From Leadbetterella lacustris (GTDB taxonomy: Bacteria > Bacteroidota > Bacteroidia > Cytophagales > Spirosomataceae): DNA of 64,000 nucleotides. Shown here piece by piece: positions 42,392 through 52,900 of this stretch. The number at the start of each line of letters is the position of its first letter. The first letter of the stretch is position 1. Below the pieces are notes generated by a model. The model had not been told where the DNA came from, did not search any database, and saw only the letters and a list, made by a program, of their open reading frames with translations. A program made the position numbers and the translations under genes. The stretch is from assembly GCA_965234335.1 (NCBI GenBank), contig OZ248424.1, positions 310,001-374,000 of the forward strand, in the 5' to 3' direction.

Positions 42392-45163
42392 ATGAAACAG
42401 ACTCTATTTCTATTATTGCTTGTAGCTACTACGAGCATATTTGCCCAAAAACGTCCTCTTCAACACGCAGACTACGACGACTGGAAGGCGATTTCTGAAA
42501 CGAAAATTACTCCAAACGGACATTGGATAGCCTATCTACTTAGTCCACAAGATGGTGATAATAAACTCATTCTGTATCCATTATTGGGCAATGCCATAGA
42601 TACGGTAGAGCGGGCCTCAGAACTTTGGCTGAGCCAAGACTCACAATGGGCAGCTTACAAAATTTCACCCTCCAAAAATGCTGTCAAAACAGCTAAATTG
42701 GCTAAAAAAAAGAAAGACGAAATGCCAAAAGACAGCATTGGCATACACAGTTTTTCTACCTTCGAAACCGTCAAATTTGCCAACGTAAAGAGTTTTGTTT
42801 TTCCTGAAAAATCCTACGATTGGGTGGCTTTTCTCGGATATCCAGAAACCAAGAAAGATACCTCGGCAAAGGCTAAAAACGTAAAAAAAGAAAGTGATGA
42901 GAACGGAAGTACACTGTATTTATTCAGCCTAAAAACCAATACTTTACACAGGTTTCCTTTTGTTTACAAATACCAGTTTGATCCTTCGGGTCAAACCTTG
43001 ACTTTTGCAACAACAGGGAAAGACAGCACCATGAAGTCGGGCTTGTATGCCTTTTCTACCAACAATCAAAAAGCTGAGCTTTTGACCGAAACAAAGGGTT
43101 TTTATAAACAAATAAGTAGTTCAGAAGATGGTCAAAACTGGGCCGCCATTCTAGACCCCGATACCACCAAAAAAGCCATGACCAAAAACCACCAATTGTG
43201 GTATTGGAAAACCTTAGAAGAACCAAAACTCATAGGCGATACACTCACCAACAGCGATAAACAACTTCCGCTAATCAGTGCGGAGTTTGAGCCAAAGTTC
43301 TCTAAAGATGGATCCCGATTGTTTTTCGGAAAAACGCCGCTTGACTTACCAAAAGATACAACCCGACTGGAGGAAGACATTGTGAGCCTCGACGTATGGA
43401 ACTGGAAAGACAATTACCTGATGCCTCAACAACTGGCCAATCTCAAAAACGACCTAAAAAAGAGTTATTTGACACTTTTTGATATAAAAAATCAGAAAAC
43501 AATACGGCTGGCAAGTCCTGATTTCCCGGAAATAAGACTTTCCAAAACCGCCAACGAAGAAGAAATACTGCTATTGGCATCAGACAAATATGCAAATCAG
43601 CATTGGCTTTTTAATACACCCATAGACGCCTTTGCAGTTTCGGGCAAAAATGGAAATCGAGAATTGATTTTCGAAAACAAGCGAACAACAGACTTAAAAA
43701 TGTCGCCCGATGGTAAATATGTGGTTTGGTACGCACTAGAGGACACAGCTTGGTTTGCATTTCAAGTTAGAAATCAAAAGACGTATAAGCTTACAGAAAA
43801 TGTAAATTTCTCAGATAAGGCCGACGACGACCATCCAGACGAGCCAAGTAGTTATGGCATAGCAGGTTTTACAAAAGACGACGAAACAATATGGATTTAC
43901 GACAAATACGATATTTGGGCTATTAATCCTTCAAAACCATCAGACAAAAAACGGCTCACAAATGGCCGGGAAAACAACATAACTTATCGCTATATTTCTT
44001 TGGACGAAAAGGAAACCCAGATTGATTCGAAAAATACAATTATGCTGCATGTTTTCAATCAAAAAACCATGGAGTCGGGTTTTGCAAAATTAACTAACCC
44101 CGAAAATACGATTCCTGAATTGGTATTGTTTGACAAATTTTATTTTTCACCGAAAATCATAAAAGCCAAAGAAAGCACCGATTTAGTTTTTACAAAAGAA
44201 AACTTTGAGGTTTTCCCAGACCTACAGTACAGCAAAGATTTTGATTTTAAAGAAGTTATAAAAGTAAGTACGGCCAATCCACAACAAGAAGGTATCAATT
44301 GGGGCACTGCCGAAATGGTGAAATACAAAACGCTCGACAACAAGGATTTAGAAGGAATACTTTATAAACCAGCCAATTTTGAGCCAACCAAAAAATATCC
44401 TATGATTACGTATTTTTATGAAAAAATGTCGGATCAAATTTACCGTTATAACGTACCTCAGCCGGCTAGGTCAAGTATAAACTTCGCCTACTATCCGAGC
44501 AACGGCTACTGTGTGTTTGTGCCAGACATTGTTTACAAAACTGGTCAACCCGGCCAAAGTGCTTACGACTGTATTTTGCCGGGAATAAAGAAAGTACTCG
44601 AGATGGGCTTTATAGATAGCACCCGTTTGGGCGTGCAAGGGCATAGCTGGGGCGGTTATCAAATAGCTTGGTTGGTTACCAAAACCAACATTTTTAGAGC
44701 GGCAGAAGCAGGAGCACCAGTAGCCAACATGACAAGTGCCTACGGCGGTATCAGGTGGGAAACGGGCAACTCACGCCAAGCACAATATGAACGTACGCAG
44801 TCGAGAATAGGAGCTACACTTTGGAATAGTCCACAGAAATATATCGAAAACTCCCCATTGTTTTATCTGCCAAACGTAAAAACTCCCGTATTAATGATGC
44901 ACAACGACGACGACGGGGCAGTGCCTTGGTATCAGGGCATAGAAATGTTTATGGGCCTCAAAAGACTGGGCAAGCCTGTGTGGATGCTGAATTACAACGG
45001 CGAAAAACACGGACTTACACAACGCAAAAACCGAAAGGATTGGTCGCTACGGATGTCGCAATATTTTGATTATTACCTCAAAGACAGTCCCATGCCTGCA
45101 TGGATGAGTAAGGGCATTCCGGCAACCGAAAAAACACTTAACTATGGATTCAAAATTGACTAG
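42392..45163 (+). CDS. secreted S9-family prolyl oligopeptidase-like peptidase
   Basis: The 923-residue protein has a signal peptide (LFLLLLVATTSIFAQ), a long N-terminal beta-propeller-like part with WD/PD40-like repeats (ISETKITPNGHWIAYLLSPQ, SPDGKYVVWYALED) and a C-terminal alpha/beta hydrolase of the S9 family. The nucleophile is Ser752 in GVQGHSWGGYQIAW, the Asp is in MMHNDDDGAVPWYQG and the His in NYNGEKHGLTQR, in the right order. Such periplasmic enzymes cut short peptides, often behind a specific residue; the specificity cannot be read here. Its last 20 bases overlap the start of the K+ channel gene, so the two are probably translated from one mRNA. Confidence 0.92.
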   Translation: MKQTLFLLLLVATTSIFAQKRPLQHADYDDWKAISETKITPNGHWIAYLLSPQDGDNKLILYPLLGNAIDTVERASELWLSQDSQWAAYKISPSKNAVKTAKLAKKKKDEMPKDSIGIHSFSTFETVKFANVKSFVFPEKSYDWVAFLGYPETKKDTSAKAKNVKKESDENGSTLYLFSLKTNTLHRFPFVYKYQFDPSGQTLTFATTGKDSTMKSGLYAFSTNNQKAELLTETKGFYKQISSSEDGQNWAAILDPDTTKKAMTKNHQLWYWKTLEEPKLIGDTLTNSDKQLPLISAEFEPKFSKDGSRLFFGKTPLDLPKDTTRLEEDIVSLDVWNWKDNYLMPQQLANLKNDLKKSYLTLFDIKNQKTIRLASPDFPEIRLSKTANEEEILLLASDKYANQHWLFNTPIDAFAVSGKNGNRELIFENKRTTDLKMSPDGKYVVWYALEDTAWFAFQVRNQKTYKLTENVNFSDKADDDHPDEPSSYGIAGFTKDDETIWIYDKYDIWAINPSKPSDKKRLTNGRENNITYRYISLDEKETQIDSKNTIMLHVFNQKTMESGFAKLTNPENTIPELVLFDKFYFSPKIIKAKESTDLVFTKENFEVFPDLQYSKDFDFKEVIKVSTANPQQEGINWGTAEMVKYKTLDNKDLEGILYKPANFEPTKKYPMITYFYEKMSDQIYRYNVPQPARSSINFAYYPSNGYCVFVPDIVYKTGQPGQSAYDCILPGIKKVLEMGFIDSTRLGVQGHSWGGYQIAWLVTKTNIFRAAEAGAPVANMTSAYGGIRWETGNSRQAQYERTQSRIGATLWNSPQKYIENSPLFYLPNVKTPVLMMHNDDDGAVPWYQGIEMFMGLKRLGKPVWMLNYNGEKHGLTQRKNRKDWSLRMSQYFDYYLKDSPMPAWMSKGIPATEKTLNYGFKID

Positions 45164-46013
45164 AAGCTCAGAATTGGGCAATAAGCGAAGCTTACGAAAG
45201 AAAGTTTGGAGTACGCTAGACGTGCGGTATTCCGAGCGAAAGGGCATGAGTTTTGTTTTTAACATATCTTTGTCGATACTGATTTTTCTAAATACCATCG
45301 CCATCATACTCAATACCATACCAGATTTAAGTCAAAACTATCACACCATTTTTAGAGATTTCGAATACTTTTCAGTGGCTGTTTTTTTGATTGAATACCT
45401 GCTTCGGCTGTGGTCATGTGTGGAAAGCAGAGGATTTAATCATCCACTTTATGGTCGTATTCGTTTCATGTTTTCATTCTGGGGATTAGTAGATTTACTG
45501 GCCATTGCACCGTTTTTCCTATCGGCATTTGCCACCGACTTTGCTTTTATTCGGATGCTACGCCTATTGCGTATTCTACGGCTTTTCCGCATGAGCCGAT
45601 ATTTTCATGCTTTCAGAATTATCAAAAATGTATTGTCCAGCAAACGGGAAGAACTCATTTTAGCGTTTTCGTTTATTTTTTTCTTGATTATTTTCTCAAG
45701 TTCGTTGATGTACTATATCGAACATCCTGTGCAGCCCAAGAATTTTTCGAGCATTCCGGCAGCACTTTGGTGGGGCGTAAATACCATGACCACCGTGGGT
45801 TATGGCGATATTTACCCAATTACTCTTGCCGGAAAAATATTGGGAGCCTTTGTGGCCATTTCGGGCATTTCGTTGTTTGCTTTACCTGCGGGTATCATTG
45901 CCTCCGGATTTAATGAGCACATCAGAGGCTACAAAAACGAACAGGGCAAAATAAAATGCCCTTATTGCCGAGCAGAGTATTTTTTGGCTGAGAAAGCCAA
46001 ACATAGGCATTGA
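45144..46013 (+). CDS. voltage-gated potassium channel (Kv-like, six helices)
   Basis: The 289-residue protein has helices S1-S6, an S4-like segment rich in Arg every third residue (FAFIRMLRLLRILRLFRMSR, residues about 133-152), the pore helix ALWWGVNTMT and the selectivity filter TVGYGD (217-222), and S6 with IGISLFALPAGIIASGF-like pattern (GISLFALPAGIIASGF). This is the KvAP/Kv-type plan and predicts a tetrameric K+ channel opened by voltage in the inner membrane. The C-terminus is odd: EQGKIKCPYCRAEYFLAEKA has a CxxC zinc-ribbon half-site and short Lys/His end. The start lies inside the end of the S9 peptidase gene. A later start is possible, since the first 20 residues are just charged. 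Confidence 0.92.
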   Translation: MDSKLTRSSELGNKRSLRKKVWSTLDVRYSERKGMSFVFNISLSILIFLNTIAIILNTIPDLSQNYHTIFRDFEYFSVAVFLIEYLLRLWSCVESRGFNHPLYGRIRFMFSFWGLVDLLAIAPFFLSAFATDFAFIRMLRLLRILRLFRMSRYFHAFRIIKNVLSSKREELILAFSFIFFLIIFSSSLMYYIEHPVQPKNFSSIPAALWWGVNTMTTVGYGDIYPITLAGKILGAFVAISGISLFALPAGIIASGFNEHIRGYKNEQGKIKCPYCRAEYFLAEKAKHRH

Positions 46014-46300
46014 GTTGCTCATACTAATAAATTAACTTTCAAGATTTGAAATAAGCCTTTGCTTCTCAGCACTACCTTGTTAAAATATTAACCTATTACA
46101 AATCCATGCCCTTTGCCACAGATATCCTTATAAACCTTAAATCAACTTTTCTGTTTTAAAAACAAAAAATTGATAAGATTATCAATTTTTGACTAAAATT
46201 GCCGATTTAATCCTTCAGTTTATCGATTATGGCCTTAATGAGCCCGTTCAAAATTAAATTCTTTAGAATCTTTAAATTACCTTTAAGAAAACTTTTACCT

Positions 46301-47521
46301 ATGATAAAAAAACGAGCATTTCCGCATTTGCTTATCTTTATATTTGGCTTGCTTTTAACGACATCCTGCATTGACCCATACAAGGTTACTGTTCAAGCCG
46401 AGCAATCTTATCTTATTGTAGATGGAACCATTACCAATTCTGATGAATTGCCAATTATTTCTATTTTTGAGACCAATGAAGCCTCAAACTTTAAAAGTTC
46501 TCAATTTACTTCTACCATTTCTCCAAAGCTCAAAGATGTAAAGCCAGTTACAAAAATTAAAGTGAGAGTGATTGAAAATGAAACAAACACCTATAATCTT
46601 TCAGAAATACAACCGGGTTATTATCAAATGCCGATAGGTTTTGCTGGAAAAATAGGAAATACCTATAAACTTGAATTTGAAAAAGCAAACGGTGAGAAAT
46701 TTGCATCTAGCCTAGAGAAAATGCTACCAGTTAGTAAGATAAACAGAGTTTTTGACACCTTCAATTCCACGGGAATTAAAGACAAGCTTGCCGATGGAGG
46801 GCAAATTTCAAGCAATGATATTTTTATAGATTTTGATGACCCCTCTAAAGAAAAGAATTTTTATAGATGGAAATGGAAATCTTTCGAAATTCAAAATATT
46901 TGTGAAACCTGTAAACAAGGCAGATACTTTAGGAGTCAATCAAACTCAGGGCCTTCGGGAGAATGTAAAACAGATACAGACCTAGAAGCCAACAATGTTT
47001 TCGATTATCTCTGTGATTCTTTTTGTTGGGATATCTTTTTAAGTAATAAACTTGATATTTTTTCAGATATATACACCGACGGACTAGCTCAAAAGAACAA
47101 ATTGGTGGCACAAATTCCTCTTTATCAGTCAAACCCTTGCTTAGTAGTTATAGAGCAATATTCTTTAAATGCAAATGCTTACAGATATTTGAAACTTTTA
47201 AATGATCAGTCTGTAAATACCGGAACATTGGCAGACACCCCTCCAGCACCAATAAAGGGCAATATGAGTAACCTTTCGAATCCTACTCAACTCATTTTAG
47301 GATATTTTACAGCATCTGGCATTGAAGAAGTAAGGTATATGATGAGTCGCAAAAATTCGAGAGGGGCTCAACCTAACGGTATATTTAGATATAAAAACAA
47401 AAGAGACTATGTACTAGAATCAACTTCTGAATCTAGACCAAATATTCCCTTAGCCATTTGTAAATCATCCATTTTTAGAACGCCTAATTCACCGAAAGGT
47501 TGGCAGTTTGGAATTCAATAA
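46301..47521 (+). CDS. DUF4249 lipoprotein, partner of the following TonB receptor
   Basis: The protein from ATG 46301 has 406 residues, with a lipoprotein signal (LLIFIFGLLLTTSC) and the DUF4249 layout: CIDPYKVTVQAEQSYLIVDG, a block with KIKVRVIENETNTYNLSEIQ and YKLEFEKANGEKFASSLEKM, and a Cys-rich middle (IQNICETCKQGRYF). The frame extends 24 codons up to 46229, but only the start at 46301 puts the signal peptide at the N-terminus. It is followed after four bases by the receptor gene, as in the other pair at 33561-36688. Likely works at the outer membrane with that receptor. Ligand unknown. Confidence 0.85.
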   Translation: MIKKRAFPHLLIFIFGLLLTTSCIDPYKVTVQAEQSYLIVDGTITNSDELPIISIFETNEASNFKSSQFTSTISPKLKDVKPVTKIKVRVIENETNTYNLSEIQPGYYQMPIGFAGKIGNTYKLEFEKANGEKFASSLEKMLPVSKINRVFDTFNSTGIKDKLADGGQISSNDIFIDFDDPSKEKNFYRWKWKSFEIQNICETCKQGRYFRSQSNSGPSGECKTDTDLEANNVFDYLCDSFCWDIFLSNKLDIFSDIYTDGLAQKNKLVAQIPLYQSNPCLVVIEQYSLNANAYRYLKLLNDQSVNTGTLADTPPAPIKGNMSNLSNPTQLILGYFTASGIEEVRYMMSRKNSRGAQPNGIFRYKNKRDYVLESTSESRPNIPLAICKSSIFRTPNSPKGWQFGIQ

Positions 47522-47525
47522 ACCT

Positions 47526-49940
47526 ATGAAAATTTATATATCAATTAGAATATTCGGGTTCTTTTTACTTTTATTTTTATACCAATCCATTTGTCAAGGT
47601 CAAGTATTAAAAATAAAAGGGGTTTTGTTAGATTCTATCACAAACGAGCCTTTGAAAGGTGCTAGTGTGGTTATTGACTTTCGAAAAAACGAATGGGGTA
47701 CTAAAACCGACGAGCAAGGGAGATTTAGCTTAAATATGACCAAGGCAAATCATTCGATTTCTATTAAGTACGTTGGATATGTGCCACATTGGATTTATAC
47801 TAATCCTGAAAGTACCGACAAGACCCTTACCATAAAAATGCGAAGATTAGAAAATGAATTGGAACAAATAGTAGTAACCTCCAAAGGATATGACGAGACA
47901 GTAAAGAAACCCTTGTTGGGGGTGAATCAAATAAATATGAAAACCCTTCAAAAAATACCCGCAGCGTTTGGTGAGGTAGATTTTTTAAGAGGGATTCAAA
48001 TGTTACCTGGTGTTTCGAGTGTTGGCGAAGCTTCTAATGGTGTCAATATAAGAGGTGGCACTACCGATCAAAACCTCATTCTTCTAGACGATACTCCTAT
48101 TTTTAATCCCACCCACATGTTTGGTTTGTTTTCGGTTATTCCACCAGATGCCGTGAGTAATTTGGATTTATACAAAGGGAATGTGCCGGCAAGATATGGC
48201 GGACGAGCAGCTGCTGTTCTTGATATTTCTATGAAAACACCTAACCTCAATAACTTTAAGATGGTAGGAGGTGTAAGCCTTATATCTAATAAACTCCTCA
48301 TTGAAACACCCATAATTAAAGAAAAACTTGCTATTTATGTTGCAGCGAGAGGAGCATTTACAGATTTTTTATTGCCAGTCATATCCAATGGTTTTGACAG
48401 CGTGAAAACTACTTTTTCAGAGGTCGTGGCTAAAGCATTTTGGAAAGTAAACCCAAAAAATACCCTTAGTTTAATGGGCTACATCAGCAATGACTATTTT
48501 CAAACCAACTTGCTGGCCAATCTTCCTAATGTGGTGGGTAATACAACTTTTTTCGAACATAAAACCCTTAATTTTAATGCCAAATGGGTTTATCTCATAA
48601 ATAGTAACTTAGACCTTTTAACCAGTATTACAAGTGCCAAATATGATCCTACCATAGGTACTATTGAAGCCAAAGATAAAAATAAGGTTCGTTTAGAGTC
48701 CAATATTCATCAAAAACAGGCCCGAACCGCCCTAAATTTTCAAAAAGAAAAACAAAAAATTGAAACTGGACTTTCATTTACAAATTATGTGATAGGGCCT
48801 GGTACCTTAGAACCAGGGAAAAGCACCAGTGTAAACTACATTAGTACGCCCAACGAATATTCCAATGAATTGGCCGCCTATATAGATGACGAATACGAAT
48901 TTAGCCCAAAGTTTTCTGCCACTGCTGGTCTTCGCTATTCGTATTTTATGGCCCTAGGTACTTCAGAAATCCGAACCTATGACCCCAATCAGAGCAGAGA
49001 CGATTTTAGTGTTATAAGCACCAAAGTTTATAATAAAGGCGAGATAAGCAAAACCTACGGCGGTTTTGAACCTCGCATGGGTTTAAGATATTCTCCGAAT
49101 AAAAATTTAGCCTTGAAGTTTGGTTATAATTTAATGCGACAATATTTACAAATAGTATCCAATACCACTACTCCAATACCCACCTCTCGCTGGAAAACCA
49201 GTGATCAAAACATCGCTCCTCAGGTAAGCAACCTAGTAACGGTTGGAGGATATCAAACATTCAAAAACAATATATATGAAATAAGTGCAGAGGTGTATTA
49301 TAGAGGTTCGAAAAACATCATAGATTACAAGCCGGGGGCAGATTTTTTGTTGCAAAGGTTTCCTGAAACCCAGCTAGTGCAAGGTATAAGCAAATCGTAT
49401 GGATTAGAACTTATGTTTTCAAAGAAAAAAGGGGTTTTTAGTGGATGGGCCAACTATACCTATGCACGTACTTTAAACAGAGTTTATGCTACTTCCAACT
49501 TTTTAGATTTAGTAAACAATGGAAACTGGTATAATGCCAACTTTGATAGACCCCACAACTTCAACACATCGCTGGACTTTACAGTAGATAAACACAATTC
49601 TTTCGGATTTAACTTTGTGATGAGTTCAGGCCGTCCCTATTCTCAACCCGTGGGTTTTGTGAGTTATCAAAACAATTTTTATCCTTTTTATGATGAAAGA
49701 AATAATGAAAGAATACCATTGTATCATAGGTTTGATTTCTCTTGGAATATTTCAAATCCTTCTATGAAAGACCGTGATTGGAAAGGCAATTGGGCTTTTT
49801 CGGTATATAATTTATACGGAAGAAAAAATGCTTACTCCGTATTTTTCAAAACAGAAGATGGAAGTATAAAGGCTTACAAACTACAAATTTTTGGTGCACC
49901 TATAGTTTCTTTGGCCTATAATTTTGTTTTTGAAAAATAG
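47526..49940 (+). CDS. TonB-dependent outer-membrane receptor (second pair)
   Basis: The 804-residue protein from ATG 47526 has a signal peptide (FGFFLLLFLYQSICQGQ), a carboxypeptidase-regulatory-like domain (KGVLLDSITNEPLKGASVVI), a plug (IPAAFGEVDFLRGIQMLPGV, GVNIRGGTTDQNLILLDDTP, PARYGGRAAAVLDISMK) and a barrel that ends IVSLAYNFVFEK. It is of the same class as the receptor at 34364-36688 but clearly diverged. Start at 47526 rather than 47508, since the first six residues precede a normal signal peptide. The convergent VCBS gene ends nine bases beyond its stop, with no room for a terminator. Confidence 0.93.
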   Translation: MKIYISIRIFGFFLLLFLYQSICQGQVLKIKGVLLDSITNEPLKGASVVIDFRKNEWGTKTDEQGRFSLNMTKANHSISIKYVGYVPHWIYTNPESTDKTLTIKMRRLENELEQIVVTSKGYDETVKKPLLGVNQINMKTLQKIPAAFGEVDFLRGIQMLPGVSSVGEASNGVNIRGGTTDQNLILLDDTPIFNPTHMFGLFSVIPPDAVSNLDLYKGNVPARYGGRAAAVLDISMKTPNLNNFKMVGGVSLISNKLLIETPIIKEKLAIYVAARGAFTDFLLPVISNGFDSVKTTFSEVVAKAFWKVNPKNTLSLMGYISNDYFQTNLLANLPNVVGNTTFFEHKTLNFNAKWVYLINSNLDLLTSITSAKYDPTIGTIEAKDKNKVRLESNIHQKQARTALNFQKEKQKIETGLSFTNYVIGPGTLEPGKSTSVNYISTPNEYSNELAAYIDDEYEFSPKFSATAGLRYSYFMALGTSEIRTYDPNQSRDDFSVISTKVYNKGEISKTYGGFEPRMGLRYSPNKNLALKFGYNLMRQYLQIVSNTTTPIPTSRWKTSDQNIAPQVSNLVTVGGYQTFKNNIYEISAEVYYRGSKNIIDYKPGADFLLQRFPETQLVQGISKSYGLELMFSKKKGVFSGWANYTYARTLNRVYATSNFLDLVNNGNWYNANFDRPHNFNTSLDFTVDKHNSFGFNFVMSSGRPYSQPVGFVSYQNNFYPFYDERNNERIPLYHRFDFSWNISNPSMKDRDWKGNWAFSVYNLYGRKNAYSVFFKTEDGSIKAYKLQIFGAPIVSLAYNFVFEK

Positions 49941-49949
49941 AATAATCGC

Positions 49950-52900
49950 TTATTGTAAAGCCTTTTGTGCAAGCACTATTAGTTTATCATTATTTCTTAC
50001 CAACAAAAAAGCCTCTTTGCCCTTAATCCTAATTTTTCTAATTTTCCTTACTTGACCAGATATTGGTAAATATCTAAAGGTAGATTTATTAACCTTCAAG
50101 TCTGTACCAATGGAATATAAACCACCAAAATCTGCATCATATATTCCCATTTGAATATTTGCATCAAAAAAATTGCCCGCAAACATAAAGTTAGAATTAG
50201 TGTTGTTTTTATAAACCAGCTGTGCCCCATAATAGGGACCAAATTGCATTTTGTTTGGTAAAACTTTAAGCGTAAAGTTGCCTTTGCCATCGTTTATCAA
50301 AACTGAATTTTCGAACCAATTGGCCTCATAGACCATAGACTCCTTTATCTTTTCTTTTCCAAAAATGTCTTCTAAAGTAGCCGTTGAAAAATCTTTCGAC
50401 ATTAAGAATTTCTTTTTTACATAAGGAAGTTGGCGTTCAATTTCCCTTTTATCAGCAAAAATCACTTCTTTATCTCCTACATAATAGGTCAAAATCTGTT
50501 CAACTCTTTGATTATCATCAAAGTCATTAACATACATCTTAACAGGTTGTTTTTCAGAGGCTTTCAATCTACTATTTAGACCTAAATTACCAGCCAAAAT
50601 ATCTAAATCGCCGTCATTGTCAATATCGATAGGCTCCACAAAATTCCACCAACCCTTTTTTGTGGTTAGATAAGATTTCTTAAACTTTTTGTCAAACACT
50701 GCTATTCCATCCCATTCTAAAGCCACCACCAATTCTTGGAGCTTATCGCCATTGATATCGATAAATTTTGCATCTTTAACAAAACCTAGTGATTTTAAAT
50801 CTGGAGCAATTTCGGCAGTTACATTTTTGAAATTACCTTCCCCGTCATTTTTAAATAGATAAGAATTGGCTTTTTTACCATAACCAAAGGGAACGGACCT
50901 TCCTCCGAAGAACAAATCTATATGACTGTCGCCATTATAATCAAAGGCCAAAACCACCGAGGCATTTAAGAAAATATCTTTAAATACACCTTCTGCCTTT
51001 TTCAAACTTCCATTTCCGTCATTAAAATAGATGCGAGGATTAAGCCACTCTGATTTGCCAAAAAACTCATTTCCGCCACTAGCCACCACTAAATCGAGAT
51101 GTGTATCATGGTTTAAATCTATCCACTGAGCGTCAATCTCTTCGAAAGTACTGTCGGCTATTAAAGCTACTTGTGTTTTTTCAAGAAACTTGCCCGTTTC
51201 TGTTTGAATAAAAACCTTGCTGATATTATCTCTTGATGACCCCAAGAATAAATCGTCTAGTCCATCGTGATTGATGTCAGCCACGGCAACTGCAGGGCCT
51301 TCTCTAGAAATCTGATTTGGAATTAATGCTTCTCTATCAAACTCATTAAATGAATTTTCTTTGTGGCTTATAGATAGGTTTAGGATATCCGAAATATCCT
51401 CAAAATCAACTTGTGAGTTTCTTCTACTTTTAAAGTTTTTATAATCAAAAATAGGCAAACCGGCCCTGTATGATACATTTAGCTCTTTTTTAGTGCTATC
51501 ATAAGTTAGCTTTTCAAACGATTTGTCCGGCCAAATAATCAGTAAGGAGTCTATTTTAGGATTAAATCCTAAACCAATAAGCATTGGAATTTCCGCTGAA
51601 GATTGAAATCCTCGCACAGGGAATTTCTCAAAAGTTAGAATTTTATCTTTTTGAAAGGCTAAAACCTTGGTACCAATCGCATTTTTATTGTTTACTGTTC
51701 CTTTAATATTCAGTTTCAAGCTTTTTTGTTGTGGAAAAAGGATATTTGATTGGTTTTCATACAGAAAGGCTTTATCGTTGATGTTGTTGGTGACAATATC
51801 CAAGTCTCCATCATTATCTAAATCGGCATAAACAGCACCATTTGAATAGGAATCTGGATTGCTTTCTAATTTTGTGGAAATATCCTCAAAAACCATCTCC
51901 GAATTATTCCTAAAAAACTTATTGGGTACTTTTACTTCGGGTAGAAGATCTACCAAAGATACATCTGACTCATCAAAGTTTTTATTTGCTATTTTCTCTT
52001 GAATTTCGTCATTAGACACGTAATTAATATAATCCATGTCATTCATTCGCTTGTTAATACCATTTGAAATGAACAAATCTTTGTAACCATCGTTATCAAA
52101 ATCCATAAAAAGCGAGGACCAAGACCAGTCGGTAGCATGGATGTTGGCAAATAGCCCTATTTCGCTAAAAGTATCATCTCCATTGTTTAATTGAAGGTTA
52201 TTTCTAGCAAATTGGTAGTTATATCCTTGTTGTATTTTGTAATTAAAATTATAGTATGCGTCTTCACCCTCCGATCTTTTCAAGATGTCTGGATTGTAAG
52301 GAAGCATATCTAAGGATACAATCTCAGGAAAAATGTCGTTGTTTAAGTCCGCTATGTCTATTCCCATAGAAAACCGGCTGCTGTGTTTTATTCTTTTGTC
52401 TATTTCATCAATAAACTTACCCTGCCCATAGTTTATGTATAGATAGTCATTTTCATGGAAATCATTCCCAATATATAGGTCTGGATAACCATCAAAATTC
52501 ACATCCCCAGTGGCTATTCCAAGACCATAGCCTAGAGCGGAACTATGTATTCCAGATGATTTGGTTTTTTCGATAAACTTATTGTTTTCATTTTCAAAAT
52601 ATCTATCACCAGCCAAAGGATGATAAGTATTCAAGAAAACATCTCTTTTGCCGAATGTACCATTTTTATGAACTGAATGGTTAAGCTGAAAAAAATCAAG
52701 GTCGCCATCAATATCAAAATCCACAAAAACTGCCTGAGTACCAAAACCTATGAGATTTAGGCCATAATCAGCTGACTTTTCTTCATATTGAGGAATTCCA
52801 TCTTTGATTTCCCTACAGACAAACAGCAAATTATGACCTTTTAGGGTTTCATAATTACCTACTTGGCTCACGTAAAAGTCTAGCATTCCATCTTGATTGA

